DNA of 64,000 nt from Megaleporinus macrocephalus (GCA_021613375.1 CM038704.1:7384091-7448090), one strand, 5' to 3'; counted from the first letter of the stretch, positions 1 through 12,716 are shown. Notes: a model not told the origin generated them from the sequence alone. Numbers and translations: made by a program.

Positions 1-1184
1 CCTCACTAATTCTCCCTCTCTCTTTCTCCCTGTCTGTCTTTCTCCCTCCTCTGTTTGTCTCTCTCTTTCACTCTGTCTCTCTCTCCCTCTCTCCCTCTGC
101 CTCACTAATTCTCCCTGTCTGTCTTTCTCCCTCCTCTGTTTCTGTCTCTCTTTCACTCTGTCTCTCTCTGTCTCTCTCCCTCTGCCTCACTAATTCTCCC
201 TCTCTCTTTCTCCCTCCTCTGTTTCTCTCTCTCTTTCACTCTGTCTCTCTCTGTCTCTCTCCCTCTGCCTCACTAATTCTCCCTCTCTCTTTCTCCCTCC
301 TCTGTTTCTCTCTCTCTTTCACTCTGTCTCTCTCTGTCTCTCTCCCTCTGCCTCACTAATTCTCCCTTTCTGTCTCTCTCCCTTTCGCTTCCTCTCTAAA
401 TCTGTCTCTCTTTCTCCCTCTCTCCTCCTGTTTGTCTCTCTCTTACTCTCTCTTCCTCTGTCTTTCTCACTCTCTCTCTCTATCTCTGTCTCTCTCTTCA
501 TCTCTCTCTTTCTCTCTCTCAGTCTCTCTTTCTTACTCTCTCTCTCACTCTCTCTCTGTCTCTCTCTTACTTCCTCTCTGTCTCTCTCCATCTCTCTCTC
601 TTACTCTGCCTCACTAATTCTCCCTCTCTCTTTCACTCTGTCTGTCTTTCTCCCTCTCTCCTCCTCTGTTTGTCTCTCTCTTTCACTCTGTCTCTCTCTG
701 TCTCTCTCCCTCTGCCTCACTAATTCTCCCTTTCTGTCTCTCTCCCTTCCTCTCTAAATCTTTCTCCCTGTCTCTCTTTCTCTCTCTCTCCTCCTGTTTG
801 TCTCTCTCTTTCACTCTCTCTCCCTCTCTTTCTCCCTGTCTCTCTTTCTCTCTCTCTCCTCCTGTTTGTCTCTCTCTTTCACTCTCTCTCCCTCTCTTTC
901 TCCCTGTCTCTCTTTCTCTCTCTCTCCTCCTGTTTGTCTCTCTCTTTCACTCTCTCTCCCTCTGTCTTTCTCACTCTCTCTCTCTCTATCTCTGTCTCTC
1001 TCTTCATCTCTCTCTTTCTCTCTTACTCTCTCTCAGTCTCTCTTTTTTACTCTCTCTCTCCATCTCTCTCTCTTACTCTCTCTCTTACTTCCTCTCTGTC
1101 TCTCTCTCCATCTCTCTCTCTGTCTCTCTCTTACTTTCTCTCTTATTCTCTCTCCATCTCTCTTACTCTTTTTCTCTTCTCTCC

Positions 1185-1225
<41 letters not shown>
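1..1225. repeat. CT-rich simple repeat with 84-86-bp and 68-bp higher-order units
   Basis: Almost pure pyrimidine on the plus strand. A longer unit marked by 'tctgcctcactaattctccc' recurs near 96, 182, 266 and 350 (84-86 bp spacing). A 68-bp unit starting near 798 repeats at 866 and 934. Ends in a pure (CT)n run at about 1190-1222. The left end is outside the window. The minus-strand transcript would carry a long purine tract. Confidence 0.95.
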
Positions 1226-1720
1226 CAGAGTTAAGATTCAGTGAATGATGTAGATTTAATAAGTCGAGTCGTTCGTGCTCTTGAAATGCCGCGTCACTCT
1301 GAGACTGATCTGACGGTCTGTTGACGCCGTGGGCGACAGAAACAAAGAGATCTTCTGTTTACAGTGTGTCTGTTTACAATCAGCACAATATTAACACAGT
1401 AATAACAGTGTAATAAACAAACGAGGAGAACTGCAGAACAGACACTGACCAGCAGATCTGCGTGTGAGTTGGAGTGTTTGGTGAAGGTGAGGGTAATTAT
1501 CCCAGCTGCTGTTAACAGTCACCACTCTGGTTCTCTGATGTTCTCTCAGACACGTGGAGCAACAACAGAATAATATGAAATACAATAAACGGTCCAGCTG
1601 TGGGTTATTATACTGAATGGAGCCACACTGAGCTCAGGCTCTCTCTCTCTCTCTCTCCCTCTCTCTCTCTCTCAGGATGTCACTCTGTGAGCACTGAGCC
1701 GCTGAGGACGCCTGTCTTAC
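1..1720 (-). other. ptprt: ptprt intron after the 202-nt exon (partial)
   Basis: Intron on the minus strand beginning with the 'gtaaga' donor at 1720 and running off the left end. It holds a short CT tract at about 1639-1674 and the large pyrimidine repeat to base 1225. Bases 1226-1640 look like unique intron with no recognisable element. Confidence 0.85.
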
Positions 1721-1922
1721 CTGCGATCTTGGTGGCGATGCGGGTGGTAACGGGTGGTCCGAAGCCTTTGCTGGTGCTGGCTTTCAGGGTGAAGTAGTAG
1801 GTGGTGCCGGGATAAAGTCCCACAAACAGATGGTGAGTTTCGTTCTGGAGCTTGAAGACTCGGCCGTGCTGAGTACTCAGATCAGCACTGGGATCCAGAG
1901 AGCTCAGAGCCTTATAGGTGAT
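1721..1922 (-). CDS. ptprt: PTPRT-like receptor tyrosine phosphatase, internal exon (second part of fourth FN3 domain)
   Basis: A 202-nt internal exon on the minus strand with acceptor 'gtttcctccag' and donor 'gtaaga'. It starts in phase 0 and ends in phase 1 (67 codons plus G). The peptide starts '[16 protein letters not shown]', continues through '[18 protein letters not shown]' and '[17 protein letters not shown]', and ends '[12 protein letters not shown]'. This is the C'-G half of the fourth FN3 domain, with the conserved 'LYPGTTY' F-strand motif and a 'NET' glycosylation sequon. 'LDPSADLS' and '[13 protein letters not shown]' are, from memory, close to PTPRT. The next exon (membrane-proximal region) lies outside the window. 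The exon sits in a gap of about 755 bp between two simple-repeat blocks longer than 1 kb. Confidence 0.93.
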
Positions 1923-1979
1923 CTGGAGGAAACAACCATAATCAGATCAGCAACGTTAATAATAATAACAGAGCATTTA

Positions 1980-2371
1980 TACAATACATAATACTATCTG
2001 TCCATCTATCCATCCGTCCGTCCGTCCGTCCGTCCGTCCGTCTATTTGACTGATTGTCTGTCTTTCTGGTTGGCTGTCTGTCAATCAGTTTATCTGTCTG
2101 TCTGTCTGCCTCTCTATCAATCTATTTATCTCTATCTCTTTCTGTCAGTCAGTCTGTCTTTCTGGTTGTCTGTCTATCTGTCCATCTATCTATTTGTTCA
2201 CTTCTTTCTGTCTGCCTGTCTATATATCTCTATCTCTGTCTATCTGTCCATCAATTTGTATGTCTGTCTGTCTGTCTGTCTCTCTGTCCATCCATTCATC
2301 TGTCCGTCCATCCGTCTGTCTGTCTGTCTGTCTGTCTATCAATCTATTTATCTCTATCTCTTTGTCAGTCA

Positions 2372-2413
<42 letters not shown>

Positions 2414-2573
2414 TTATCTCCTTGTTTTTCTGTCTGTCTATTTATCTCCTTGTTTTTCTGTCTGTCTGTCTATTTATTTATCTCCTTGTTTTTTCTGTCT
2501 GTCTGTCTGTCTATTTATTTATCTCCTTGTTTTTCTGTCTGTCTGTCTGTCTATTTATTTATCTCCTTGTTTT

Positions 2574-2610
<37 letters not shown>

Positions 2611-3118
2611 TTATTTATCTCCTTGTTTTTCTGTCTGTCTGCCTCTCTATCAATCTATTTATCTCTATCTCTCTGTCAGTCAGTCTGTCTTTCTGGTTGT
2701 CTGTCTATCTGTCCATCTATCTATTTGTCTGTTAACTTCTTTCTATCTGCCTGTCTATATATTTATCTCCTTGTCTGTCTGTCTATTTATTTATCTCCTT
2801 GTTTTTCTGTCTGTCTGTCTGTCTGTCTGTCTATTTGTCTCCTTGTTTTTCTGTCTGTCTGTCTATTTATTTATCTCCTTGTTTTTCTGTCTGTCTGCCT
2901 CTCTATCAATCTATTTATCTCTATCTTTTTCTGTCAGTCAGTCTGTCTTTCTGGTTATCTGTCCATCTATCTATTTGTCTGTTAACTTCTTTCTGTCTGA
3001 CTGTCTATATATTTATCTCTTTGTCTGTCTGTCTGTCTGTCTATTTATCTATCTCTTTGTCTGTGTGTCTGTCTGTCTATTTATTTATCTCCTTGTTTTT
3101 CTGTCTGTCTGTCTTTGG
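1980..3118. repeat. Compound CTGT/ATCT tetranucleotide repeat with minisatellite structure
   Basis: Begins as (CCGT)n near 2018-2042, then (CTGT)n blocks separated by recurring spacers such as 'atttatctccttgttttt' and 'ctctatcaatctatttat'. Frames are open only because the tetranucleotide lacks stops; the Leu/Ser/Cys/Tyr-rich translations are not genes. It begins about 60 bp upstream (transcript sense) of a ptprt exon. Confidence 0.95.
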
Positions 3119-3929
3119 ATAGATGTTTACATTTGGGAAATATTTCATATCAACATTTGGTGATGTATTTATTGAAGAAGAGCAGACTGTTTAGGCGTTG
3201 CCAGGTTACAGCACCATAGCATACACACTTTATATCTGCATATACTAATCCAGGTTGATCTATTCGTTATCCAGTGAGACAGCTGGTTTGATAGTGGTAA
3301 CTTGTACCTGGATATCCAGATGTGTTTGATTTTCCACTATTTGACCATCAACATCCCATAAAAACACTCAGAAGACCACGTGTAGGTTCACTGGTGGCTT
3401 AGGTAATAAATAAAATGGCTATGTTTGTGTTGTGGACATAGTGACCCCTGGTTCCCATCATGACCACTATAAAGTCTCTACAGTCAACCATGTCACACCA
3501 AACCCACTCGGAATAAATCTCAACCACTAAACGATTTTTTATAATAATGGTGGATTTCCCCTGAAGAAAAACGTTAAAAATGACAGTCAGGGCTACATCT
3601 GTGGAAGCCCCCCCTCAGGGGCTCGCACACAGTCAGTCAGTTCATATCTGTGTGGAGATTGATGTTTGTGTAAATTGATAAGTACAGGGTTTGAGGGCAA
3701 TCAAAACATTTTAGCCTCCATGTTTCACAGTTCACAACTCCATTTAAGGATTCAAATCAAATAAATTGACAGCTGGGTGCCCAGCAGCGCTCCTGCCTGA
3801 AAGCCTTTCATGCATAGCGGGTGACACATACGGTCCAACCCAGACTCGCCGCTGACCACGGACAACAAAACAGACGGGGGAAAAAAAAAAATCAGGCTTT
3901 TAGATGGGGTTTCGGCTGAGAGTGCACTG
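3119..3929. other. Intron, one medium-copy repeat segment, no gene
   Basis: Bases 3345-3565 resemble 44945-45185 and part of 53255-53440 (shared phrases such as 'gacccctggttcccatca' and 'cactcagaagaccac'), so this is an unnamed interspersed repeat. The remainder has no recognisable feature. Confidence 0.4.
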
Positions 3930-4190
3930 TATACTGTAGTGGGCGAAAGTCCAAGACCACCACTATTGATTTAAATTCTAGTTAAAACAGATGTTAAGTT
4001 TTCATTTGTCAGCATCAAAAAAATGAAGAGAAGACATATTAAACAGAAAGCTACACCGAAGCTTCAACAACTAAACACATCCCTCAATTAGAGCTTCTAC
4101 TCTTTTCAGCAGACTCACTTTCAGTTCCTACAACAGACTGGGGTCTAGCAAACTACTACATATCCATGTTTCAACAATCTACTAAACTGT
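3930..4190. repeat. Tc1-like repeat fragment
   Basis: Contains 'gagcttctactcttttcag' and 'cactttcagttcct', also seen near 61640-61680 upstream of a Tc1 transposase relic. The start 'gcgaaagtccaagaccacc' resembles a degraded inverted-repeat terminus. Fragmentary. Confidence 0.4.
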
Positions 4191-4711
4191 AAATTGAGTG
4201 TCCTTAGCATATAAATAATCATTTAAGCCATGCTGTTGGATACTGTAACCAAGAGAGAGCATATAAACACTCAATAAAAGAGGCCCAAGTACTGACCCCT
4301 GTGGAACACCACTCTCTGTATCCTACAAACTGCTGTCAATAAAACCACAAGAAGATACAAGGCCAGCAACACACACAAGAGGCACTTCAGGAAAGCTGTG
4401 AAATGAAGGTAATACAGTACAGACCGCAGCAGACGTCTGGCTCCTATCATCACCTCTGTAAACATTTCTGACATGGAAGTGGTCGTTTTTTATTATTATT
4501 ATTTATTTTTATTTTTTTTGGAAATAGAGAATTTCACATCACACCACTCTGAATGACTTAACATAGTGATACAGCACATTATAAGAACTATTCTAAGCAT
4601 CAGCATCATCATAATAGACTTTCTGCTGCATTTACGGTGGCAGCTGAGATATTTTAGTGCACAAACACAAACAAATGCATTCAGTTAGTGAAACGCGATA
4701 GAAGGAGAGAA

Positions 4712-4762
<51 letters not shown>

Positions 4763-5256
4763 ACACAGCAGCATTCAAGCAGCATTTAAGCTGCTGTGGA
4801 TTCACGCACTGTCTAACTCACACAGCTGATCTCATACTGAATCACTCAGGATTATTCAGATCAGTCCTCATCCGTTTCTCATCAGGCACATCACGACAAG
4901 TACGTTTTGAAGGAAACCAAGAAGAAGATCAGCGCCAAGAAGTATGGCTGCTGCTTTTATTTACGCTACTCTGTCAGAAACAAGATCGCTCCATGCATTC
5001 ATTCTGACACCTACAGAACATTCATACATGATCCACACTTCAGTTTAATGAGGAACATGTGGAAACCATAGTCATATGTAAACGTTTGGTCAATTTTCAT
5101 GATTTGTTTATTTTCTGAGTATGAATAAGCCACAGAGATTCTATAGAGAACACAATTTAATACACAACCACTGTTCATTTGCTGAATTTAACACACTGGG
5201 AGGAAAAATAAAACACAAAATGTGGCCTGAGCAAAGGTTACGCTACATTTTATATC
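4191..5256. other. Intron with a GA microsatellite, no gene
   Basis: Unique-looking intron apart from a (GA)n tract at about 4703-4760. No ORF resembles a protein. Confidence 0.5.
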
Positions 5257-6023
5257 ACCGCTGTCCAAATAAAAACATGTACACTGCCGCTCAAAAGTTT
5301 AGGATCACTGTAGAATTTGATTTCATGCAAATTTCATGCAATTCACAAACAATATTGTTCATTTCACAATTAATGTAAGTGTATCAGATGATTTTTAAGG
5401 AATAAAAATGTTTGTATTAAAGTCTATGTTTGTATAGAGGCTTATTTTACATATAGTTCTATTATCAGTAATTCTCAGTCCTCTGTCTAAATCTCCTGGT
5501 ACGGCCGCCAATCCAAGTTAAGGATGTTGTTGGACTAATTGGTTGTTAGGACACTCTTGTTCAATTGTGATCACAGCTGAAAAACATTCTACTAATAAGT
5601 GAGTAAAAAAGGGAGAACAACATTCTAGGTTAGTTTAGTATCTGAAGATCAGCAGTTGATGACTTGCTGACCGACTCACAATGACCAGAAAGAAACAACT
5701 TTCTTTAGAGACCCGTCAGTCCATTGTTGTGTTAAGGAAGAAGATACTCCATTGAAAACAAGAACATTTCACTGTGATCCCAAACTTTTAAACGGTAGTG
5801 TATATATATATATATTTGTTGGTTCATTTATTATTATTTTTTTTTTAACGTGACAGCTGCTCTTTATATACAGTACTACGATGAATGGACCAATAGAAAT
5901 GCTCCGAAATCACTTGGAATAAAACCTCCCTACATTAAATTACATTGAAAGTAAGGAAGTTTTTTGATCTCTCCTGTAAAGTTACTATGTTGGAGATATT
6001 TTTTTTTTGGACAGTGACGATAT
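5257..6023 (+). mobile_element. GTCCAATGAAAA-type MITE, split by a Tc1-type MITE
   Basis: The outer element starts 'ccgctgtccaaataaaaaca' and ends 'ggacagtgacgatat', imperfect inverted termini. The conserved core 'gatgaatggaccaatagaaa' lies at about 5882. The unit is interrupted at 5280-5802 by a different element. The family recurs at about 10.4-11.0, 45.3, 46.0-46.8 and 50.0 kb. Confidence 0.7.
5280..5802 (+). mobile_element. Non-autonomous Tc1-type element, copy 1
   Basis: About 520 bp bounded by inverted termini 'acactgccgctcaaaagttt' and the complement of 'aaacttttaaacggtagtgt', at a TA target. Near the 3' end (5681) an ATG opens 'MTRKKQLSLETRQSIVVL', which resembles the N-terminal helix-turn-helix start of Tc1 transposases, and then runs out after about 20 codons. 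I read it as an internal-deletion derivative keeping both ends and the transposase start. Confidence 0.8.
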
Positions 6024-7071
6024 GTTACCATTAAGTTTAATTTAAAGCCCAATATGTTATTCTCAGAAAATTAATAGAAATTGTTATGTTATTATTACTT
6101 ACACTATGAACAAATCACCGTATTTTACTCAAACTATATATTTATAGACATCACTTCCAGTAAAAGAAATGAATAAAGAGGCATGTAGAACCCAGTGTTG
6201 ATATATCTGCCCAATATCACAATAGCTGAAGCAAAAAATTTAAGATTTGTGAACTTAAAGATAAAATGTACTAACTTGTCCAGTGATGTAAAACAATGTT
6301 TAATACATTTACTGATAATGAGATGGCTTTGATAATGAGAAATGTTTACTTTTCCAGTTTAACTAAACAAAATGATTACATTATCGGAAGTGTATTATAA
6401 TTAAAAGTTAATTACTTTTGCTTAGATTTGGTTTCCAAAGAATTTTAGTTTTTGTTTTTAGTTTTGTGCTGTACACATGAATCAAGCCAGTCTGGAAAGA
6501 GAAGAGTATCAAAGAGACAAAGTCCTTCAAAAAGAAACTTCCACTCATTCTCTGGCTCTGGTTATTGTAATTGGTCTAGTCTGTACATAGTCTGAACAAA
6601 ATGAGATAAAACAAAATTTATAACTATAATTTTGAAAGAAAAAAGGTAAATCAGTCAAACTTGGCTTAATAGTAGTACACTCTGTTCTTCTCAATAGTGG
6701 AACAAAATATTACTGAAAAACTGAAAAAATAATAAATACTGATAAAAGATCATATAATAATGTTTTACATTAGAAGTCAAAATTATCACATTGACGTTGC
6801 ATTACATGGCAGCATCATAGTTTAGAGGTTATCAGTGTTTAGTTTCAATGCTGATTATCAATAAATCAGAAACTGCACTCCTGATGGGTGGTTAAGGCGT
6901 GTGGAGATAAGCCTTTAAAGTGAGCCTACTGTAGCTCTCTGTGTGGTGTGGTGCTAAGCTTGCTGGTGTTATCGTGTTATGAGATGATGTCACCTTGTAA
7001 CATAAAAAAAAGAGCTCGAATTCCAAGGAGGCCTTTCGGGCAGCTGATAACTTTATAACTTTACACGCCTT
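6024..7071. other. Intron, AT-rich, no feature seen
   Basis: No coding similarity, long repeat or RNA gene recognised. Confidence 0.5.
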
Positions 7072-7403
7072 TGTCACGGGGGTCTCAGCAGAGCGGACAC
7101 AGGCGCAGAGCTTTTTTAAAAATAAACAGTACTTTAAATAAACAAACCAAAACAAAAAGGCAAACAGACAGGATACGTCAAGACATTCACCATCACCATG
7201 ACAACCACAATGAACGACGAAGGCAGAGGGAATACACAGGGTATGTATATACGGAGTAACAAGGGAAAACAGGTGACGAGACTAAACATCAATGGGGAAC
7301 AGGTGTGCGAGGCGGGGCAAGGGCGGAGACACAGAAGCACGTGACAAAACAAAACCACATGGACAGGACGTAAACAGAGACACGTGGACAGGCAGGTGTG
7401 ACA
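7072..7403 (-). mobile_element. Solo-LTR-like sequence
   Basis: About 332 bp that on the minus strand begins 'tgtcacacc' and ends 'ccccgtgaca', the TG...CA ends of a long terminal repeat. A TATA-like 'tatatacatac' lies about two thirds along in that orientation. No second LTR, primer site or pol sequence flanks it and no clear target duplication is visible, so a solo LTR of Ty3/gypsy type is an inference. The 148-codon minus-strand reading frame across it is not credible as a gene. Confidence 0.55.
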
Positions 7404-7469
7404 TCCGCTTACATGCAGCAAAATTTTACATACCGCACTAAAGCAAAGCGAAAGACCAGAAAAGCACAT

Positions 7470-7586
7470 TGTTGCTGTAAACCAATGAAAATGCTCCAAA
7501 ATAGCTTGGGGGAAAAAATTCTGGTTCCATTGACTTCCACTGTCCTTTCCTGTAAAATCAGCGTTTTGGAGAGGTGACAATACGTT
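7470..7586 (+). repeat. Fragment of GTCCAATGAAAA-type MITE
   Basis: Contains 'ccaatgaaaatgctccaaaa' and 'ctggttccattgactt', the core of the MITE family, without full termini. Confidence 0.55.
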
Positions 7587-10414
7587 CCCGTTAACATCAG
7601 TCGCTATGAGAGCGGCAGCTTGAACACTATCTTTGGCCAGTCATCACTGTTCATTTTGACTGGTATTTATGTTCGAACCCACAGCCCTCCAGTAAAAATG
7701 GATATGTTCTTATTTTAGACCATTTAGCCTTTTAGCTTCTGTTGGGTTTTTTGTATTTTCGCTCTAATGTTTGAAAGAAAAAAATAATAATACTGATTTA
7801 TACCATCTATTTTTTTAAGGCTCTTGTAAAATATCATCTCCAAATCATTTTTACTTTTAGTTGAAGGCCCGTATATGCTGCAGCCTTTTTCTCTGTTGAT
7901 ATACTCCGTCCATAGCGGGGTCTTATTGAACAGACCTCGTAAAACAGACGTTCTTTATTGCCCAATGAAAGAGAAAGCGGAGGGCTGGAGAAAAGGGCTG
8001 TGGGTAATATGTAGACTTGGGTAGGTTGTGGTAATTCAGCTGTGAGATGCCGGATAGATGGATGTGTTGGTTATAGAGGTGTGGAGGGAAATCCACTGTT
8101 GTTTAAAGGGCTTTACATTCCTCAGATAAAGCATTTGGTGGATAAACTAAATTAATCTGAGTTTGACTCTTTAATCCAGATGTTAGACTGATGGGTTTAC
8201 AGCTACAGATGGAAACATAACGGGATCACATTATTCGAATAATGGTCAACAAGACCCAGCAAAATGAAAAAAGATATGAAAATGAAAAAAACCCCAAAAA
8301 AACAGTTACGTATCACAAATGCTTGGCTAAGTAATCAAATGCTGCTTCTCCAACCTCAACTTTAACCTCAATCTTGACAAATGAAATGATCTTAAAATCC
8401 ATGTATCTAATATGTCTAATGTTGAGATTGTTGTAAGCTTGTTATATGATTGTTCAACTTATTATTGGGCAATATTTCATTTTATCATTTACCATTTTAT
8501 TCAGCAAAAGTATCTTACCATATTAGATATGTTTTCTTTATTCAAGCATATTTCTTAAATTAAACAATAACATCTAACAACATAGTGAGAAAATTCTACC
8601 TGAAAAAAAATAATTCAAATAATGTTTAAAATGACTGAATATCAGACATACCACCACACAAAAGTTGGTGTCATTGTAATAACTCATACAGTTGAAATGC
8701 TATAGACTAGACACCAAAACCTAAACCAATACTAATATAGGTATATATAGAGGGATGGGAATAAAAGGGTCCTAACTAAAATACCCCACCATTAAACATT
8801 AAGCACATTCATACTATATGCTAAAAATAAATTAAATAAAAGATTTATTTATGTTTCACTGTTGCCATCAAGCTACGTTTACCCTTGGAACCCTTTCACA
8901 GGCATGGCTGTCTCTTAACCTTCAAAGCTTGGGAAAGAATAAGCTTACAGAGATGATAAGCATTTCAAATCATTGAGCTGACCCTACTCTTGGTTTCATG
9001 GAGGTGTGGCGAAGCATCAGCTAGTAATCAAGCCCAATAAAATAAACCTAAAACCCTTAAAACCATCACACTAGTCTGCTTAAGGATTCTAAAGAACAAC
9101 CCATAACATAAAAAATAAATGTAGTAACATGTTTCCACCAGAGAGGTCTCCAAATTCTCCAATACTTACACAGCGTAGCTACAGCATCTACATCAAAGTG
9201 TAAAGTCTGTTGTATTGTATATATACCAACAGATCCTAAATGTTTCAGTAGCGTTGCGATACTGAAGCTCTGAACTCTGAATCTCAACGATGAATGATTT
9301 CCAACAGTACATACGGGCCCACCGACACCGTTTGATTGACCTGACTTCTGTTGGGGGACGTGCCGCTTTTGAGGGCTACGTTTAAATCAGCTATGAAAGA
9401 CCTGCTCCACTAAACCGAACGACATTATGACCTCTACTTGTACACGCTGCCTGCCTGCCCCTGCCTCGTCTGCTGGAGCACTGACCTCTTGGTCTCCCGA
9501 CAGCAGCTACGTGACACAACTATTGTGGAAAGCGTTAAACAAATATGATTGAACTGAACTGCATCTGAACTCCGTCTGGCACCCCCCCTCCCGCGCACCC
9601 GCAACACTTATTAACGTGTCTGATTGTGCCAGCTGAATGAAAAGACCATAGCGACCGAAAGGTCATCGGGCCGATCGATAGGCCGCCCATTACTCTGTCA
9701 TAAGCCTCCACTTAACTCCCATTACCCTGAGAGAAAATAGAAAGGCCCAGCACCGCCGCCGCTGGAATGAAAGGGCAGAACGCCGAGGTAAGAATGAAGT
9801 TATTGCTTTCTCTTTCTCTGGTTTGGGATCAGCACTGGTTGTCATACGAGCCAGACGGAGTGGGCCCGAGGGGCCAGCAAGGCCGCGTGGACGCCAGCTA
9901 AACGGCGGCCCGATGCACGACTGAACAAAAAAGTAGGGCTAGGGCTTAATTGAGCAGAGTCGATTTGAAAAGGGTCAATTTCCCTTTCAGTGTGGAGCGT
10001 GAAGAGCTTTCAGAGTTATTCAACAGTGAGCGCATGTGTGAGCAACACACTGTACAAATCTGTGGCTGTGTGAGCTTTAAGAGCTTTTCGGGCCTGAAAA
10101 TCATGGTCTGAAAACATACAGCTGAGGAAAAATCTCAGCCAAACCACAGAAACAAGTCTTTTTCAGTCCAACACTCTGCATGTGAAACAGTTCGGGTTTC
10201 CTTTCAGTGGTGGTGATGGGAACCAGAGGTCGCCACATCTACAACAGAAATATAGGAAAAGATTATGTAGTACCTTTCAATCGCGGTGGCAATTCAAAGT
10301 GCTTCACACTAACATAGAAGTAGAAAAGTTTGATATAATATTGAATAATAAGCTTATAATAGCCTGAGATCCAACTCCTCTGAAGTGCATTCTATCACTG
10401 GCGAAAGAAAAAAA
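7587..10414. other. Intron with possible conserved noncoding segment, no gene
   Basis: Mostly AT-rich unique sequence. Bases about 9300-9800 are distinctly more GC-rich and non-repetitive, compatible with a conserved noncoding block, but only alignment could show it. A short piece of an interspersed repeat ('ggtgatgggaaccagagg') lies near 10211. Confidence 0.4.
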
Positions 10415-10679
10415 ACATGTATGCCCATTGTTGTAAAGGTTTGATGATGAATGGACCAATAGAAATGCCCAAAAATCACTCGAAATGTAACCCCTTTAAA
10501 TTAACTTACTTTAAAGTAGAGAATACTGACAAAAAAACAGAAAAATGTATGTACCCCTGTCCAATGAAAAACATGTATCTTCATTTTCTGTGATTTTTTT
10601 AGTTTCATGATGAATGGACCAATAGAAATGCTCCAAAAATACATGGAAAAACATCTGGTTCCATTGACTTACATTGAAA

Positions 10680-10748
<69 letters not shown>

Positions 10749-10964
10749 ACTGTCCAATGAAAAATAAACATGTATCTCCATTTTTGTTGATTTAAATTTT
10801 TTGTACATTTTTTGAACAATAGTTGTTTACATTGTGGGAAAATGTCATGATGAATGGACCAATAGAAGTGCTCCAAAATAGCTTGGAAATAATTCTGGTT
10901 CCATTGACTTACATTGAACGTAAAGTATGTTTTGGGTCTCTCCATGTTTCTCATTGAACAGCGA

Positions 10965-11024
<60 letters not shown>
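10415..11024 (+). repeat. Cluster of three GTCCAATGAAAA-type MITE copies with two (TA)n tracts
   Basis: Copies of 'gatgaatggaccaatagaaa' occur at about 10447, 10609 and 10852, all in the same orientation. Two begin with 'tgtccaatgaaaa' termini. (TA)n tracts at 10684-10745 and 10967-11024 abut element ends. The isoleucine-tyrosine runs encoded here are just TA repeats. Confidence 0.75.
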
Positions 11025-11029
<5 letters not shown>

Positions 11030-11757
11030 AATCTTTTTTACAACCTATGGTGTCTGTTACAAGCTTGTGGACACTGTTGACAAACTGAATGCCACAGGGT
11101 TTACAAGACTGTTTATGGTTTAGTGACACCCATCATTTAGGGTTTTGGCTTAGCAGATCCTGCCCTAGCCCTAAGTGTTAGAGAGACCGATCTGGCCTGA
11201 CAGGTCGCGGCTGGTTGACCTGTTATCAGCCTAGACTTAAATACAGTGTGTTGCTAGTTTGAAGTTAGACCATGTTTAGACCGTGTTCTGACCATACCAG
11301 GGTTGAGAGCTCTCAGAACGTCCGTACCGCTTCCCTAAAAAAAAGTAAAGATTAAACTCTAAACTGGTCTCCCTCTTCATTCTGACGGCAAAATTGAAGT
11401 TACGACAATATATACACATTTGGTTAAAAAGTAATTTCAAGTCCAATGAAAATTTTTTTTTAAATTGTATTATTTTTTTAAATAACAAAAATGGAGATGG
11501 AGAGTTTTTCTTTGGACAACAATGACAAATGAAACAATGAAATGAATAGTGTTCACCTTTAGAACATGACACTGCTCAATAAATTAACCAATTGAAGGCA
11601 ATCCTGAGCACAAAATAGAGGAATTCAAATATCAAAAATATGTTCTAATTAGTATAGCACCTATACCCGGTTCAGTCATTCAGTACGCAATTAAAATCAA
11701 TATTTTAGATGCAGCTCAAATGACGTGTGATCTAAATCTTACATTTCTGAAATCTAC
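11025..11757. other. Intron with a MITE fragment, no gene
   Basis: Bases about 11440-11540 hold a minus-strand fragment of the GTCCAATGAAAA family ('gtttttctttggacaac'). No other feature. Bases 11750-11757 are the left target duplication of the next element. Confidence 0.45.
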
Positions 11758-12716
11758 TGGAGATGGACCGATTCCGATCACTGATCACCTTTCAGCGCAA
11801 TCGGCCGATAGCCAATACCGACAGAGGGCGGGGCTATACGCCACGGCAGGGCTACATATTATTAGCACAAGCAAGTCATGAAACATGATCTAAACTGGTT
11901 TATTATCATTTATAACGAGTTCATATGAAACAGTATAATATTTGTAACTAAATTAGAAGTTGGTCTATGTGGGAGTAAACCACTTGATAAGCTCCAGAAG
12001 AGCCACATCTGAAAAGTATCTCTACTAGGAACAGCAGAGCGTGGATCCAGGTGGAACATTAAGCAGCAGAATGAACGTCTTCTACAGCCGAGAAGAGCTG
12101 CTTATCTAGAACTATAAACTCAATCACTCTGGCTGTGGTTCTTTAGCTCTCTGGCTGTTTCTGCTGCTGTTCTGTTAGTACCGGTCAGATCTGGTCTGTA
12201 GGTGTTCTGGGTTGTTTGTTTTGTGTTAGCTGTGTGTTCTAGCTCTGCTGTTTACTGATACTCACTGTGTTCAGCTGTGTGGTGTCTCTGAAGTGTGTAT
12301 CAGATTAGTATGTTAAATGTCTTTGTCTTGGTTCCCGTGAGAGACGCTGATGTTACTAATGTTACTGATGTTATAAACTGTCCTGGATGAGTCTGAATCA
12401 CATACGATAACAAACTGACAGATGGACGATGTTTTCGTTCCACACGTGCGGTGAACGTTTAAACTGTTCTCGTGAGGCCGCTGCTTTAGTTAATCTGTGG
12501 AAAATGAAAGGGTGTGTGTTTCCACCTAGTGGTTCAGATAGGAATTGCAGGGAGCTGGCCAGAGGTCTCCTCTTCCTGGATGAACCGCTAGCCGGAAATA
12601 TAGAAATTAGGCTCGGTTGTTTCACGCCGTCGATCAGCTCTCGAGATCAGCTAAATTGGAGAAATATCAGCCAATCACTGATACCGATACATAGCCAATC
12701 GATCCTTCCATCTCTA
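11758..12716. mobile_element. Non-autonomous hAT-type element with 8-bp target duplication
   Basis: A 959-bp element flanked by the direct 8-bp repeat 'aaatctac' (11750-11757 and 12717-12724). Its ends are inverted: 'tggagatgga' on the left, and 'tagagatgga' from the complement of the right. Eight-bp duplications and 5'-TAGNG-type termini are hallmarks of the hAT superfamily. Subterminal sequence is also inverted ('cactgat' / 'atcagtg'). No transposase coding region is visible, so it is non-autonomous; the 123-codon plus-strand ORF in the right half resembles nothing known. Confidence 0.8.

Noticed and set aside
798..3163. Several long Ser/Leu/Cys/Tyr-rich frames in the left 3 kb
   Set aside because: They are translations of CT, CTGT and ATCT repeats, open in several frames at once, with no non-repetitive part.
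7134..7580. 148-codon minus-strand ORF
   Set aside because: Coincides with the solo-LTR-like sequence and a MITE fragment; no domain visible.
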